DNA from: Granulosicoccus sp.
Lineage (GTDB): Bacteria > Pseudomonadota > Gammaproteobacteria > Granulosicoccales > Granulosicoccaceae
Direction of reading: 5' to 3'
Assembly (NCBI GenBank): GCA_023300375.1
Contig: JALZWO010000100.1
Coordinates: forward strand, 1-48,345
DNA: 48,345 bases
Shown: piece by piece, positions 34,620-43,797 of the stretch
How positions within the stretch are numbered: the first letter of the stretch is position 1
Layout of the letters: the number at the start of each line of letters is the position of its first letter
Program-made: the position numbers and the translations under genes
Notes under the pieces: generated by a model
Told to the model about the DNA's origin: nothing
Seen by the model: the letters and a program-made list of their open reading frames with translations, nothing else
Database searches by the model: none

Positions 34620-35861
34620 ATGAACAAAAACGTCATTGTCCGAAGTGATGATTTGCGCAATAGCAATCGTCACCGAGTGCTGGCTTGTTTGCGCAAGACA
34701 GGTCGCTCTCACGCCACCGAACTTGCCAAAAACACAGGCTTGAGCGCAGCATCAATATCATCACTTACCGCCCAGCTAGTGGAACAGAACGTTGTTGCCA
34801 GTGGTCGTAGCAAACACAAATCTGTCGTCAACGCTCGTGGCCGACCGCAGTCACTTGTTGAGCTCAATGCCGATGCAGGAGACATTGTCACCGTCAGCTT
34901 GTCTATCGATTTTTTAAAAGCTCAACGTCTTGATTACACGGGTGCCACTTTGTACGAACACCATGTGACACTCGATACACGTTCGTTATCCGAAATCGAA
35001 CTCATTAGTGCCATCTGCAATGCTATCGATGCTTGTTTGTGCCAACAAAACCTCAAGCGTGATGTCACAGCTCGACACATAGGCATCGCGTATTCCGGAG
35101 CAACGGATCACGCTAATGGAACACTCTTGTGGTCGCCCATTGTTGCTCACAAGAACATCGAGCTTGGCAGCGAACTAAAACGCCGTTTCAACATGCCAGT
35201 CAGTATTACCAACAATTGTTGTCTGATTGCAGAGGCTTTAAATAACACCCATCAAAGCACGCTGGGTGGGACTTTCGCCACGCTGGTATTTTCGCATGGC
35301 ATTGGCCTTGGTATGTTTGTCGATGGTAAGCCTTTATTAGGCAAGAACTCTTCAGCCATGGAGCTTGGTCACTTGACATTTGAACGCAACGGGGCACTTT
35401 GCCGTTGTGGCAGAAACGGTTGTATTGAAGCGTATGCTGCGGACTACGGTATCGAACGTCTGGTAGCTGGTGATTCAATAGATACACCACCCTCTGGACG
35501 TGTCGATCCCAGCGTATTTCAAAACCTTCGCAAAGCAGCCAAGGATAAAGATATGCCCGCAATGCAAGCATTCGCCATCGCCGGTGCTGCCATTGGTGAA
35601 GGCCTATCTACTTTGTTTACTCTATTTGGGCCTATGCCTGTAGCGTTAGTAGGACGAGACAGGGATTGCTTAAAATTGATGGAAGCTGGTATAAATTCAG
35701 CTTTTCGTGATCATGCTCTAGACCAGAATATTAACGAGCTACTGCACCGATTTGATGCCACTGAACCTTTACTCGAGGCAGGTCTTGCCATGAACACCTT
35801 ATCCAGGCTTGATCATACGCATGCGTATTCCACCCAAGTTACAGCCACAATTTCTGCTTAA
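34620..35861 (+). CDS. ROK-family transcriptional regulator (XylR-like)
   Basis: 413 residues from the ATG at 34620; a longer frame to 34566 would enter the xylF promoter. An N-terminal winged helix covers about 12-55 (NRHRVLACLRKTGRSHATELA, then NTGLSAASISSLTAQL). The C-terminal ROK domain has GIAYSG, GIGLGMFVDGKPLLG and the zinc motif ELGHLTFERN followed by CRCGRNGCIEAYA. It should repress the divergent xylose transporter and release on binding a sugar. The gene is immediately followed by the di-heme protein gene (13 bases), so autoregulated cotranscription is likely. The canonical ATP-phosphate motif DxGxT is weak, fitting a regulator and not a kinase. Confidence 0.9.
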   Translation: MNKNVIVRSDDLRNSNRHRVLACLRKTGRSHATELAKNTGLSAASISSLTAQLVEQNVVASGRSKHKSVVNARGRPQSLVELNADAGDIVTVSLSIDFLKAQRLDYTGATLYEHHVTLDTRSLSEIELISAICNAIDACLCQQNLKRDVTARHIGIAYSGATDHANGTLLWSPIVAHKNIELGSELKRRFNMPVSITNNCCLIAEALNNTHQSTLGGTFATLVFSHGIGLGMFVDGKPLLGKNSSAMELGHLTFERNGALCRCGRNGCIEAYAADYGIERLVAGDSIDTPPSGRVDPSVFQNLRKAAKDKDMPAMQAFAIAGAAIGEGLSTLFTLFGPMPVALVGRDRDCLKLMEAGINSAFRDHALDQNINELLHRFDATEPLLEAGLAMNTLSRLDHTHAYSTQVTATISA

Positions 35862-35874
35862 TAATCTGACAAAC

Positions 35875-37317
35875 ATGTTTTCAGCTACGCCTTTCCAATT
35901 GTCATGCCTGATGCTCCTGCTCAGCCTGAGCATCAGCGCGCATAGCGATCAAAACACGTTATGGAGCGAGCACGCCATACCCGCAATTCCTGACACGTTA
36001 AACAAGCAAGGCAAACTGGATTCAGCGACCTTGCAACAGCTTATTGAACATGGTGAGCTATTGTTCGATGCCCGCTTCACCACACTAGACGGCGCTGGTC
36101 GCCCTATGGCGACACAGGCAATTATTCCTACCAAACGCAAACGTGCACCACGAACCGAATTTTCACGAACCGCAGGACTGGACGCTAATGCGTGCAGCAG
36201 TTGCCACAATGTGCCTGTAATAGGCGGTGCGGGAGATTTCTCAGCCAACGTCTTTGTTTCGGAAGGCTTTGTACAAAGTGATTTCGATACCACAGACCCA
36301 CAATTCTCGAACGAACGCAACACCAACCACTTGTTTGGTGCAGGACTCATCGAACTCCTAGCCCGAGAAATGAGCCGCGATTTACAAACATCGCGAATAC
36401 AAGCCTTGCAACAAGCAAAAACCTCTGGTGAAGCCATCAAACAAACACTGCAAAGCAAAGGCGTCAGCTTTGGCAGTTTGCAAGCCTTTCCCGACGGCAC
36501 CATTGATACTGCGAATGTGGAAGGGGTTGATATAGATTTAGTGGTGCGTCCTTTCAGTCACAAAGGAGTGATGACATCACTTCGTCAGTTTACTGTTAAC
36601 GCACTCAATCATCATCACGGTATTCAGGCGATAGAACGCTTTGGAGCGCGTTGGACCGATAACGCCGATTTTGACGCTGATGGTTACGAAAATGAAATGA
36701 GCGAGGTTCAAGTGTCGGCATTGGTTGCTTGGCAAGCAAGCCTTCCACCGCCAAGTACCCTAAAAACAGATAATAAACCGTGGCAAGCGGCCGCCCGTGC
36801 CGGCGAGCAAACCTTCAACGACATAGGCTGTGCAGCTTGCCACAAACCCTATTTGCTGCTCGAAAACTTAGACTTCCACGACCCGGGTCCACTCGACGCC
36901 GCGGGTACCCTGCGCAACTCAGAAGTTAACGGCCGAGTGTACCCACTCAACCTACTGACATGGGCCAGCACACTAGAACGTGACGCCAATGGTCACTATA
37001 AAATTCCGTTGTTTGGCGACCTCAAACGCCATGTCATCTCTGACCAGCAAGTAGCCGCCCTAGGCAACGAGTTGTTAAGTCAGCGATTCGTTGAACGCAA
37101 TGTCTTTATGACAACAGAGCTCTGGGGTGCGGCTTCTACAGCTCCCTATGGTCATCGAGGGGATATGACCACACTGAGTGAAGTTATCGACGCGCATGGA
37201 GGTCAGGCACGGCCCTCACGAGATAGTTGGCAATCGTTATCAAAGGAACAACGTTCAAACGTCATCGCTTTTCTAAAAACACTCATAATCGACCCGGTAA
37301 AGGCAAGCGCAGAATGA
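35875..37317 (+). CDS. Exported di-heme oxidoreductase (DHOR, DUF1111 type)
   Basis: 480 residues from the ATG at 35875, just after the ROK stop; an upstream in-frame ATG would overlap the ROK gene. A signal peptide ends near SISAHS. Two heme c motifs are present: CSSCH (107-111) and CAACH (about 319-323). Blocks GAGLIELLAREMS, FSHKGVMTSLRQF, GYENEMSEVQVSALV and LWGAASTAPYGHRGDMTTLSEVI match the putative thiol oxidoreductase/di-heme family. It is a periplasmic cytochrome that probably oxidises a substrate and passes electrons on. The last four bases overlap the next gene as ATGA, so the two proteins are coupled. Confidence 0.9.
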   Translation: MFSATPFQLSCLMLLLSLSISAHSDQNTLWSEHAIPAIPDTLNKQGKLDSATLQQLIEHGELLFDARFTTLDGAGRPMATQAIIPTKRKRAPRTEFSRTAGLDANACSSCHNVPVIGGAGDFSANVFVSEGFVQSDFDTTDPQFSNERNTNHLFGAGLIELLAREMSRDLQTSRIQALQQAKTSGEAIKQTLQSKGVSFGSLQAFPDGTIDTANVEGVDIDLVVRPFSHKGVMTSLRQFTVNALNHHHGIQAIERFGARWTDNADFDADGYENEMSEVQVSALVAWQASLPPPSTLKTDNKPWQAAARAGEQTFNDIGCAACHKPYLLLENLDFHDPGPLDAAGTLRNSEVNGRVYPLNLLTWASTLERDANGHYKIPLFGDLKRHVISDQQVAALGNELLSQRFVERNVFMTTELWGAASTAPYGHRGDMTTLSEVIDAHGGQARPSRDSWQSLSKEQRSNVIAFLKTLIIDPVKASAE

Positions 37318-39053
37318 GACCTTTTTGCTACTCGCACCAGCGACGCTATGGCTTGTTGATAGGGCTATTATTATCGTGTACGACAATGCTATCCACTCAC
37401 ATCCATGCACAAGATTCAGACATAGACTATGCTGGAGATATTCCCCATTACGTGGAACAAGCGCTAGAAGCTGGTATAGAGCATCAATACTCCGGAGCTT
37501 GGGAGTTTTTTGTGGGTGGGGGTGTCAGTAGCTTTGACTGCAATGCTGATCGTTTCCCAGATCTCTTCATTGCAGGAGGCGAAGCAACAGCGGGCCTATA
37601 TATCAACCGTAGTAAGCCTGGCCAATCACTGCAGTTTGAACAAGACAAGACATCCAGTCTTGCACTGAAAGATGTGCTGGGCAGCTACCCTATAGACATT
37701 GATAACGATGGTCATCTCGACCTAGTAGTGCTTAGACTCGGTGCTAATCAGTTATTCAAAGGGGGTAAAAATTGCACCTTCACTCCTGCCAACAGTCTGT
37801 GGAACTTTGATGGTGGCAATGCATGGACAACCGCTTTCAGCGCAAATTTTGAGAAAGATCTCGACTTCCCCTCACTGGCCATCGGTAACTATGTGGATAG
37901 AACCGCACCCGGCTCTCCCTGGGGCACCTGTGATGCAAACGAACTGCACCGACCAGCTGCGCGTTCAACATCTCAAGCTGAGGACAATGCAGAAAGCCAA
38001 AGTAAAAACAGTATGGGCATCCCTCAGTACGATAACCATCAAGCTTTAACCCCAGGCTATTGTGCGTTGTCAATGCTGTTCACTGACTGGAACAAAAGTG
38101 GCACCGACTCCTTACGAGTCACTAACGATCGGCACTATTATCGTGGAGGTCAGGAACAACTATGGCGGTTCGACAGTGGAGAATATCCCAGGCTTTTTTC
38201 ACGGGCAGAAGGTTGGGAGCCTTTGGTGATTTGGGGAATGGGAATAGCAGAAACCGACCTCAACGGCGATGGCTACCCCGAGTATGCATTAACGTCCATG
38301 GGCGATACCAAACTACAAGTTCTGGATCTGCAACAAGCTATTGAAGAGAACCGACCCGTCTATGAAGATATGGCTTGGGCAAGACAAGCCACGGCTCATC
38401 GCCCATACACCGGCGACGACTTGAAGCCGAGCACTGGCTGGCATTCGCAATTTGCCGACGTTAACAATGATGCACGTACCGATCTTTTTATTGCTAAAGG
38501 CAATGTCGAGAACATGCAAGACTTCGCCAACTTTGACCCTGACAACTTACTGTTGGGCACTCAAGCCAATACGTTCAGCGAACAAGGTGAGAAAGCGGGT
38601 CTGGCCAAAGACACGCGAGGGCGAGGAGCGAATGTTGTCGACTTAAACGCGGATGGCCTTCTGGATATCGTTGTCGTCAATCGCGAAGATAATGTCAGCT
38701 TGTTTCGGCACGCTGGCATGCAGCATGATGATGGCCCTAGAGCCGGTGGAAATTGGTTAAAGATAGAATTGCAGCAAAGCGGCGCTAACAGACACGCCGT
38801 TGGGGCGACGGTATCGATAAAAACGGGTAATCTTGTGCAAACACGCCGTGTGCAAGTGGGTGGCGGACATGCTTCAGGCAGCGCAGGGTTTGTCCATGTT
38901 GGTTTAGGCGTGGCTGAACGCGCTACGCTGCGTGTACAGTGGCCAGACGAACAATGGAGCGCTCCGTACAAGTTGTTTGCGAACCATCACGTTATTGTAA
39001 AACGCGACCAGGACACTGCCCTGCAGTGGTTTCCTGTTGAAAAATTAGACTAA
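37314..39053 (+). CDS. Exported FG-GAP/ASPIC-UnbV (CRTAC1-family) protein
   Basis: 579 residues from the ATG at 37314 in the ATGA overlap with the di-heme gene. A hydrophobic signal (GLLIGLLLSCTTML) is followed by a beta-propeller with Ca-binding loops: FDCNADRFPDLFIAG, DIDNDGHLDLVV, DLNGDGYPEYAL, DVNNDARTDLFIA and DLNADGLLDIVV. The C-terminal ASPIC/UnbV domain reads WLKIELQQSGANRHAVGA, GGGHASGSAGFVHVGLG and VQWPDEQW. CRTAC1-like bacterial proteins are usually secreted or surface-held and of unknown role. Pairing with di-heme proteins is seen in other bacteria (general recollection). The xylulokinase gene follows about 180 bases later across a palindromic repeat. Confidence 0.9.
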   Translation: MRPFCYSHQRRYGLLIGLLLSCTTMLSTHIHAQDSDIDYAGDIPHYVEQALEAGIEHQYSGAWEFFVGGGVSSFDCNADRFPDLFIAGGEATAGLYINRSKPGQSLQFEQDKTSSLALKDVLGSYPIDIDNDGHLDLVVLRLGANQLFKGGKNCTFTPANSLWNFDGGNAWTTAFSANFEKDLDFPSLAIGNYVDRTAPGSPWGTCDANELHRPAARSTSQAEDNAESQSKNSMGIPQYDNHQALTPGYCALSMLFTDWNKSGTDSLRVTNDRHYYRGGQEQLWRFDSGEYPRLFSRAEGWEPLVIWGMGIAETDLNGDGYPEYALTSMGDTKLQVLDLQQAIEENRPVYEDMAWARQATAHRPYTGDDLKPSTGWHSQFADVNNDARTDLFIAKGNVENMQDFANFDPDNLLLGTQANTFSEQGEKAGLAKDTRGRGANVVDLNADGLLDIVVVNREDNVSLFRHAGMQHDDGPRAGGNWLKIELQQSGANRHAVGATVSIKTGNLVQTRRVQVGGGHASGSAGFVHVGLGVAERATLRVQWPDEQWSAPYKLFANHHVIVKRDQDTALQWFPVEKLD

Positions 39054-39078
39054 CTAGAATGGTACTAGCTTAATTCCT

Positions 39079-39202
39079 GTCATACCCGCGCAGGCGGGAA
39101 TCTGCCGTTTAGCATAGGCGGATTCCCGCCTGTGCGGGTATGACGAGACTTTGCGGGTATGACGAAACTTTGCTGGCGTGACGGGGCTTTGCGGGCGTGA
39201 TG
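39079..39202. repeat. Long inverted repeat (24-base arms) with three tandem 19-base arm copies
   Basis: Arms 39079-39102 and 39121-39144 are complementary with one mismatch, over an 18-base loop. The right arm then degenerates into 19-base direct repeats (39135-39153, 39154-39172, 39173-39191) and a partial fourth. The core GTCATACCCGC relates it to the element at 4593-4687. It could fold in mRNA and lower readthrough into xylB. Confidence 0.9.
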
Positions 39203-39233
39203 TACAGCAACAAAACAATTGAATAGAGCCACT

Positions 39234-40682
39234 ATGTACCTTGGAATTGATCTAGGCACCTCCAGCGCCAAAAGCGTTCTGATGAACGACGAACAAACTA
39301 TCGTGGGTAGCCACACTGTGCCATTGACAGTTGAACGACCCCACGACGGCTGGTCTGAGCAAGACCCAAACGACTGGATTAAAGCCGTCGAACAAACTCT
39401 GGATGCATTAGCCGTTTCACACTCAGACGCCCTATCCGCTGTTCGTGGCATTGGCCTGTCCGGCCACATGCACGGTGCAACCCTGCTAGACAACTCTGAC
39501 CAGATCATAAGGCCGTGTATGTTGTGGAACGACACCCGCAGTCACAAACAGGCGCAAACGCTTGATACTGAGCGATCCCGGCAGTTGGCGGGCAACATTC
39601 TGTTTCCCGGTTTCACCGCTCCCAAAGTTGCCTGGGTGGCAGACAACGAACCCGCTGTTTTTGCTCGTATTGCCAAGGTGCTATTGCCTAAAGATTACCT
39701 ACGCCTCTGGTTGACCGGAGAATATGTTGGCGAGATGTCAGACGCTGCTGGTACGGGATGGCTGGATGTAGAGCAACGTGGCTGGTCAGATGAGCTTCTA
39801 CAGGCATCAGGAATGCGCTTAGAGCAGGTGCCATCATTGGTTGAAGGCACCGACGTATCGGGTGCCCTGCGTAAAGAACTCTGCGCCCGCTACAACATGT
39901 CTTCTAACGTGGTGGTTGCCGGTGGAGCTGGTGACAATGCCGCAAGCGCTTGCGGCATGGGAACCGTCGAACCTAGTAGTGCGTTCTTATCTCTTGGTAC
40001 ATCAGGCGTGCTGTTTGCTGCTAACGCAAGCTACCAACCCAATGCTGCCAGCGCAGTACATACTTTCTGTCACGCTCTACCTAACACTTGGCACCAGATG
40101 GGTGTCATTCTGGCAGCAACAGACGCGTTGAACTGGCTATCAACCATCACCGGTCAGACCCCTGAAGCGTTGACCTCAGCGGTAGCAAACATCACAGTTG
40201 AGCCCACTGATATTATTTTTCTACCGTATCTAGGCGGCGAACGCACACCCGTTAATGATGCTAATGCGCGGGGCGTTTTTATCGGTCTGAAACACACTAG
40301 CGATGTGCTCGAAATGACTAGAGCCGTATTACAAGGGGTAGCATTTGCGTTTCGCGACAATCAGCTGGCCTTAAGCGAAGCTGGCACCATTATAAAAACA
40401 GCAACGGCTATTGGTGGCGGAGCCAAATCGGTGTACTGGTTAAGACTACTTGCCAGTGTTTTGCAGATACCACTGGATGTAGCTCAAGATGGAGATTACG
40501 GAGCAAGTTTGGGAGCAGCTCGTTTAGGGATGATCGCAGCTAACAACAGCGACCCTTTGAAGGTTTGCACACCTCCCCCGCTATCACACGCTATCGAGCC
40601 AGAGTGCCAAGCCTCAGCCTTTGATCAGCAACATGATTTATACCGCGCCACTTATAGCGCTATCAAGCCGCTCATGTCTTGA
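39234..40682 (+). CDS. xylB: Xylulokinase
   Basis: 482 residues from the ATG at 39234 (YLGIDLGTSSAKSVLM, the ATP-phosphate loop); a TTG at 39219 is less likely. FGGY features follow: GLSGHMHGATLLD with catalytic-site residues, WNDTRSHKQA, AGGAGDNAASACGMGTV, LSLGTSGVLFAAN, FLPYLGGERTP and TAIGGGAKSVYWLRLLA. It phosphorylates D-xylulose to D-xylulose-5-phosphate. MHGA and the GGERTP block fit XylB over glycerol kinase. It ends the ROK-DHOR-CRTAC1 unit on the plus strand and is nine bases from the convergent thioredoxin-like gene. Confidence 0.93.
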   Translation: MYLGIDLGTSSAKSVLMNDEQTIVGSHTVPLTVERPHDGWSEQDPNDWIKAVEQTLDALAVSHSDALSAVRGIGLSGHMHGATLLDNSDQIIRPCMLWNDTRSHKQAQTLDTERSRQLAGNILFPGFTAPKVAWVADNEPAVFARIAKVLLPKDYLRLWLTGEYVGEMSDAAGTGWLDVEQRGWSDELLQASGMRLEQVPSLVEGTDVSGALRKELCARYNMSSNVVVAGGAGDNAASACGMGTVEPSSAFLSLGTSGVLFAANASYQPNAASAVHTFCHALPNTWHQMGVILAATDALNWLSTITGQTPEALTSAVANITVEPTDIIFLPYLGGERTPVNDANARGVFIGLKHTSDVLEMTRAVLQGVAFAFRDNQLALSEAGTIIKTATAIGGGAKSVYWLRLLASVLQIPLDVAQDGDYGASLGAARLGMIAANNSDPLKVCTPPPLSHAIEPECQASAFDQQHDLYRATYSAIKPLMS

Positions 40683-40691
40683 AGATACCGC

Positions 40692-41204
40692 TTAACTTCC
40701 ACCACTGGCAGCAGCCATGCTGCGAGCGATACCTTCAAAATCCATGTAGCCAAAATTTGTACCCTGCAAATTGCCTGCAGGATCGAAAAACATAAACGTT
40801 GGCGCTGTTCTGAAACTCTTACCTGTCAGCTCTTGGTACTGTCTGCGATAGACGTCTGAGAAAGCGATCAAGTTGTCGTAACTGTGCGCGTGCTGCTCAA
40901 TACGCTCAATTATTTCCGCCTCTTTTTCAACGCCATCTATGGCTACCGTTACCACACGAGCCAAGTTACCTTTGTACTTCTCGTGAAACGCATTTAAGGC
41001 CGGTTTCTGCTCTTCACAAATCAAGCAGTCGAGTTGCCAGATCATGACAACTGTCCAGGTACCGTCACCAACGAAATTCAGCAGATTAGTACGCTCGCCA
41101 CTTTCAGCCTGAAGTACAAAAGCCTGCGCTGAAGCTGAGCATAGCAATGAGGCTAACAGTATTCCTGTGTTGACAACAAAACTACGCAATCTTTTGGCTG
41201 ACAA
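40692..41204 (-). CDS. Exported TlpA-like thioredoxin-fold protein
   Basis: 170 residues. The start is TTG with GGAG eight bases upstream. A signal peptide ends at ASAQA. The fold shows a CxxC redox site in QLDCLICEEQKPAL and a cis-Pro segment RTAPTFMFFDPAGN. The CLIC pair is atypical of the usual CPPC/CGPC. It probably acts in the periplasm on disulfides. It lies 80 bases downstream of a lipoprotein gene with conserved Cys residues, transcribed in the same direction. Confidence 0.88.
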   Translation of the reverse strand: MSAKRLRSFVVNTGILLASLLCSASAQAFVLQAESGERTNLLNFVGDGTWTVVMIWQLDCLICEEQKPALNAFHEKYKGNLARVVTVAIDGVEKEAEIIERIEQHAHSYDNLIAFSDVYRRQYQELTGKSFRTAPTFMFFDPAGNLQGTNFGYMDFEGIARSMAAASGGS

Positions 41205-41283
41205 AATGACATCTCCGAGCTTGTTAGTTTCTCTATGACTGTCGAACTAACAGTCAAGTTCCGTGAAGTATATAACGGTTACC

Positions 41284-42438
41284 TCACACTTGGCGGTTTA
41301 GTGTAAGCACCACACCACGTTTGGGCAAGTTATCCAATGACCCGTCGCCTGCCCAGCAGCCTTCGTCAAGAATATGACCATCGTCAACACCAGCAAATCG
41401 CAATGCTTCAACCACTCGGCCAGCTCGCCCCAACGCCAGAGCCGCATTACCGCCATTCACAGTGGTATGTCCCAGCGAGCAACCGATCACCGAAAACACA
41501 TCAGTTCTGGGGTCATACCGGCTCACTAGCCGCTCTACCAGATTTTTGTTTGATTCTCCAAGCCGCATTGAGTCGTTTGCAAAGGTCAATACAGTTTCTG
41601 AAACCACTCTGTGTCCTGACAACGCATCCTCAAAATTTGAAGCGCCCAGCACAAACACGTTTTCTTCACGGGGAAGCACGGCTAATTGCTGGGACAAAGT
41701 CCCTGCGGTATTGGCAGTAACCCGCCCAATCAAAGGGTTCAATGGGTTTGCATCCGCTGGCAATTGCAAACTGGATGAATTCTGTAGAGCCAAGGCCGGT
41801 GAAGTGTTCCGTTGGATCTGAGCCTTAGCCTGAAGGGGCACCGGGTTGACACGCGCAGCCTGCAACTCTTCAACAGGGCGGTAAGACTCACGCAAATTAT
41901 TCTGTTTACGTCGATTTGCAATACCTTCTGTTTGCCGAACAAACAAATCATCATTCAAGACAACTCCCGTTGCATCAGTTCCACGCACGTAAAGTGGCGT
42001 CAATGGCTGCACTTGCGGGCCCGCTGTGGTGTAAGTTCGGCGCATTTCTATGGCACCGATGGCGAGTTCATAGGTATCGCTCCCCTGATCTTGCTTTGTG
42101 ACTTCAACGGAATGTCGATACTGGAAAAGCAGATTAGTGCCTTGATCTTCGACCCAACGAATGGCGTAGCCGGCCTTTTGCAAAGCCGATAACATGGATC
42201 GCGTGAATTGATCGTTGCGTAGTGAGCCTTGTAAGGCAACCGTGGTTGAAAAAGCAGGCACGGCATCGAGCTGTCTCAATGCATTAACAAAATCTGTGGC
42301 TATGAGGTCTAGCTGAGGCATGACTTCGCTAAAGCTGGCTTCCAACTTCTCTGGCGATTCAACCTTTTTATCCACAATGCCGCAGCCACCAAGATGTACG
42401 GCAGCACCTATAATAACGAGCGTGGGTATTTTCATCAT
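41284..42438 (-). CDS. Lipoprotein with OmpA-like C-terminal domain, paralogue A
   Basis: 384 residues from the double ATG at 42438/42435. The lipobox is LGGC. An N-terminal alpha/beta module contains KAGYAIRWVEDQG, shared with both paralogues. A Gln/Asn-rich linker follows. The C-terminal domain has LTFANDSMRLGESNKNLVERLVS, VIGCSLGHTTVNGGNAALALGRAGRVVEAL and ILDEGCW, an OmpA-like fold with the peptidoglycan-binding Arg but without the usual Asp in GHTD. Two Cys (GCS and EGCW) are conserved with paralogue B and may form a disulfide. Longer upstream frames lack support. It probably attaches the outer membrane to the cell wall (inference). Confidence 0.85.
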   Translation of the reverse strand: MMKIPTLVIIGAAVHLGGCGIVDKKVESPEKLEASFSEVMPQLDLIATDFVNALRQLDAVPAFSTTVALQGSLRNDQFTRSMLSALQKAGYAIRWVEDQGTNLLFQYRHSVEVTKQDQGSDTYELAIGAIEMRRTYTTAGPQVQPLTPLYVRGTDATGVVLNDDLFVRQTEGIANRRKQNNLRESYRPVEELQAARVNPVPLQAKAQIQRNTSPALALQNSSSLQLPADANPLNPLIGRVTANTAGTLSQQLAVLPREENVFVLGASNFEDALSGHRVVSETVLTFANDSMRLGESNKNLVERLVSRYDPRTDVFSVIGCSLGHTTVNGGNAALALGRAGRVVEALRFAGVDDGHILDEGCWAGDGSLDNLPKRGVVLTLNRQV

Positions 42439-42696
42439 AAAGCGGCTGATTCCGTTGTTTTTTCCTGCACGTCCCGGTGATCGCAGTCCACAAGACCTGC
42501 AGAAGCCTTCGTTGCCACCGTGACGCAACTATACAATCGAGAAATGATGTGATTCAGTAAACTCAGTCACGATTGGACACGTTCATTAGTTAACCGGCGC
42601 ACGTTGTGGCCAAGCACCTGCAAACCTAAGCAATTGCCGAGTACACTAGGGCCAACTTCGCGATACCGATCCAGACTTTTTTCTCGGAATTTTCTT

Positions 42697-43797
42697 ATGC
42701 TAGCAACATCATCAGACACATCTCGGACGTGGGTAGCCCTGCCCCTCGTCATTGGCACCTTACTTTTAAGCGCTTGCGGCAGTACCAATTTTGCCTCCGA
42801 AGCAGGCGAAATAAGTGAGCCTGTGAGTCAAAAACCTGAACCCAGTATCTCTGCTGTCAATGAGGCTATCGCCTCAGATATTGTGCAGATCACTGAACAA
42901 ATTTTTCCAGCCTTCAGTACGACCCTGCAATTCACGTCGAATCAAAATGATCTTTTTTTGCAGCATTTTGCCCTCACATTTGCCAGTTTAGGGTATGGCA
43001 TACAGCAGGTAAATGCCGACCAAGGATCGCACCATTTCACCTACACGCTAGACGAAAAAACGAACGAAAACGATGTTCCTATTCTGCAACTCAACGCCTC
43101 AATTGGCGGAGCTGTAGTAAGCAGAGATTACAGAGTTGCGAGCAACGGTACAATTTCACCTGCCAGTGCAGTCAGACTCTCGGGAACGCGTATGCCAGTT
43201 GAGGTAGCCGACACAACAACAGAGCAATTCAAGGCAAGCGACAATAACTTTTCAAAAGTCGTTTACGTCGCTTCACTTAATCTTGATGAGCAAGCACCAC
43301 CGTTAATATCGTTGATCACCAACGATATCGTCAATCAAGTGTCCTCAAGCAGTGCTGGCGTGCGCTCAGACTCACCCAGTTTTAGTGGACTCAATTCAAG
43401 TCGTGTTGAAACTGGCAATATATTTCATACAGGGGAGTCAAATTTTGCCTCCATACTCCAGAATCGCCAGCTCGTGTCTCAGCAATTTATCGTTTTTGGC
43501 AACGACTCCCTAGTACTCGGGAGACCCAATAAATTACTTCTCGAACAAGTTGTGCTTCAAAAATTACAAACTTCTGATCTGATCAATATCATTGGATGCA
43601 GCACCGGGCCGACGTCGCTAACCATCGGCAATGAAGGCTTGGCGCTTGGCCGGGCCGAACGTGTTACCGAGGCGCTGTTAGCCGAAGGTGTTGCACGCGA
43701 ACGAATACTTGATGAGGGTTGTTGGGCACCTGAAGCCGGTGCAACCGATCTTCCCAATCGCGGTGTGATGCTTGAAATCTGGAGGCAAAACACATGA
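42697..43797 (+). CDS. Lipoprotein with OmpA-like C-terminal domain, paralogue B
   Basis: 366 residues from the ATG at 42697, with GGAA eight bases upstream. The lipobox is LLLSAC. The N-module has LGYGIQQVNADQG. The C-terminal domain has VFGNDSLVLGRPNKLLLEQVV, IIGCSTGPTSLTIGNEGLALGRAERVTEAL and RILDEGCW, then LPNRGVMLEIW. The match to paralogue A is strongest in the last hundred residues. The stop overlaps the next gene (ATGA, 43794-43797). It starts 258 bases from divergent paralogue A. Confidence 0.87.
   Translation: MLATSSDTSRTWVALPLVIGTLLLSACGSTNFASEAGEISEPVSQKPEPSISAVNEAIASDIVQITEQIFPAFSTTLQFTSNQNDLFLQHFALTFASLGYGIQQVNADQGSHHFTYTLDEKTNENDVPILQLNASIGGAVVSRDYRVASNGTISPASAVRLSGTRMPVEVADTTTEQFKASDNNFSKVVYVASLNLDEQAPPLISLITNDIVNQVSSSSAGVRSDSPSFSGLNSSRVETGNIFHTGESNFASILQNRQLVSQQFIVFGNDSLVLGRPNKLLLEQVVLQKLQTSDLINIIGCSTGPTSLTIGNEGLALGRAERVTEALLAEGVARERILDEGCWAPEAGATDLPNRGVMLEIWRQNT

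Noticed and set aside
41337-42192. Plus-strand frames of 119-127 codons
   Set aside because: Opposite lipoprotein A, which has lipobox and paralogues.
42604-42696. N-terminal extension of lipoprotein B
   Set aside because: Removes the lipoprotein signal from the N-terminus; ATG at 42697 has a ribosome site.
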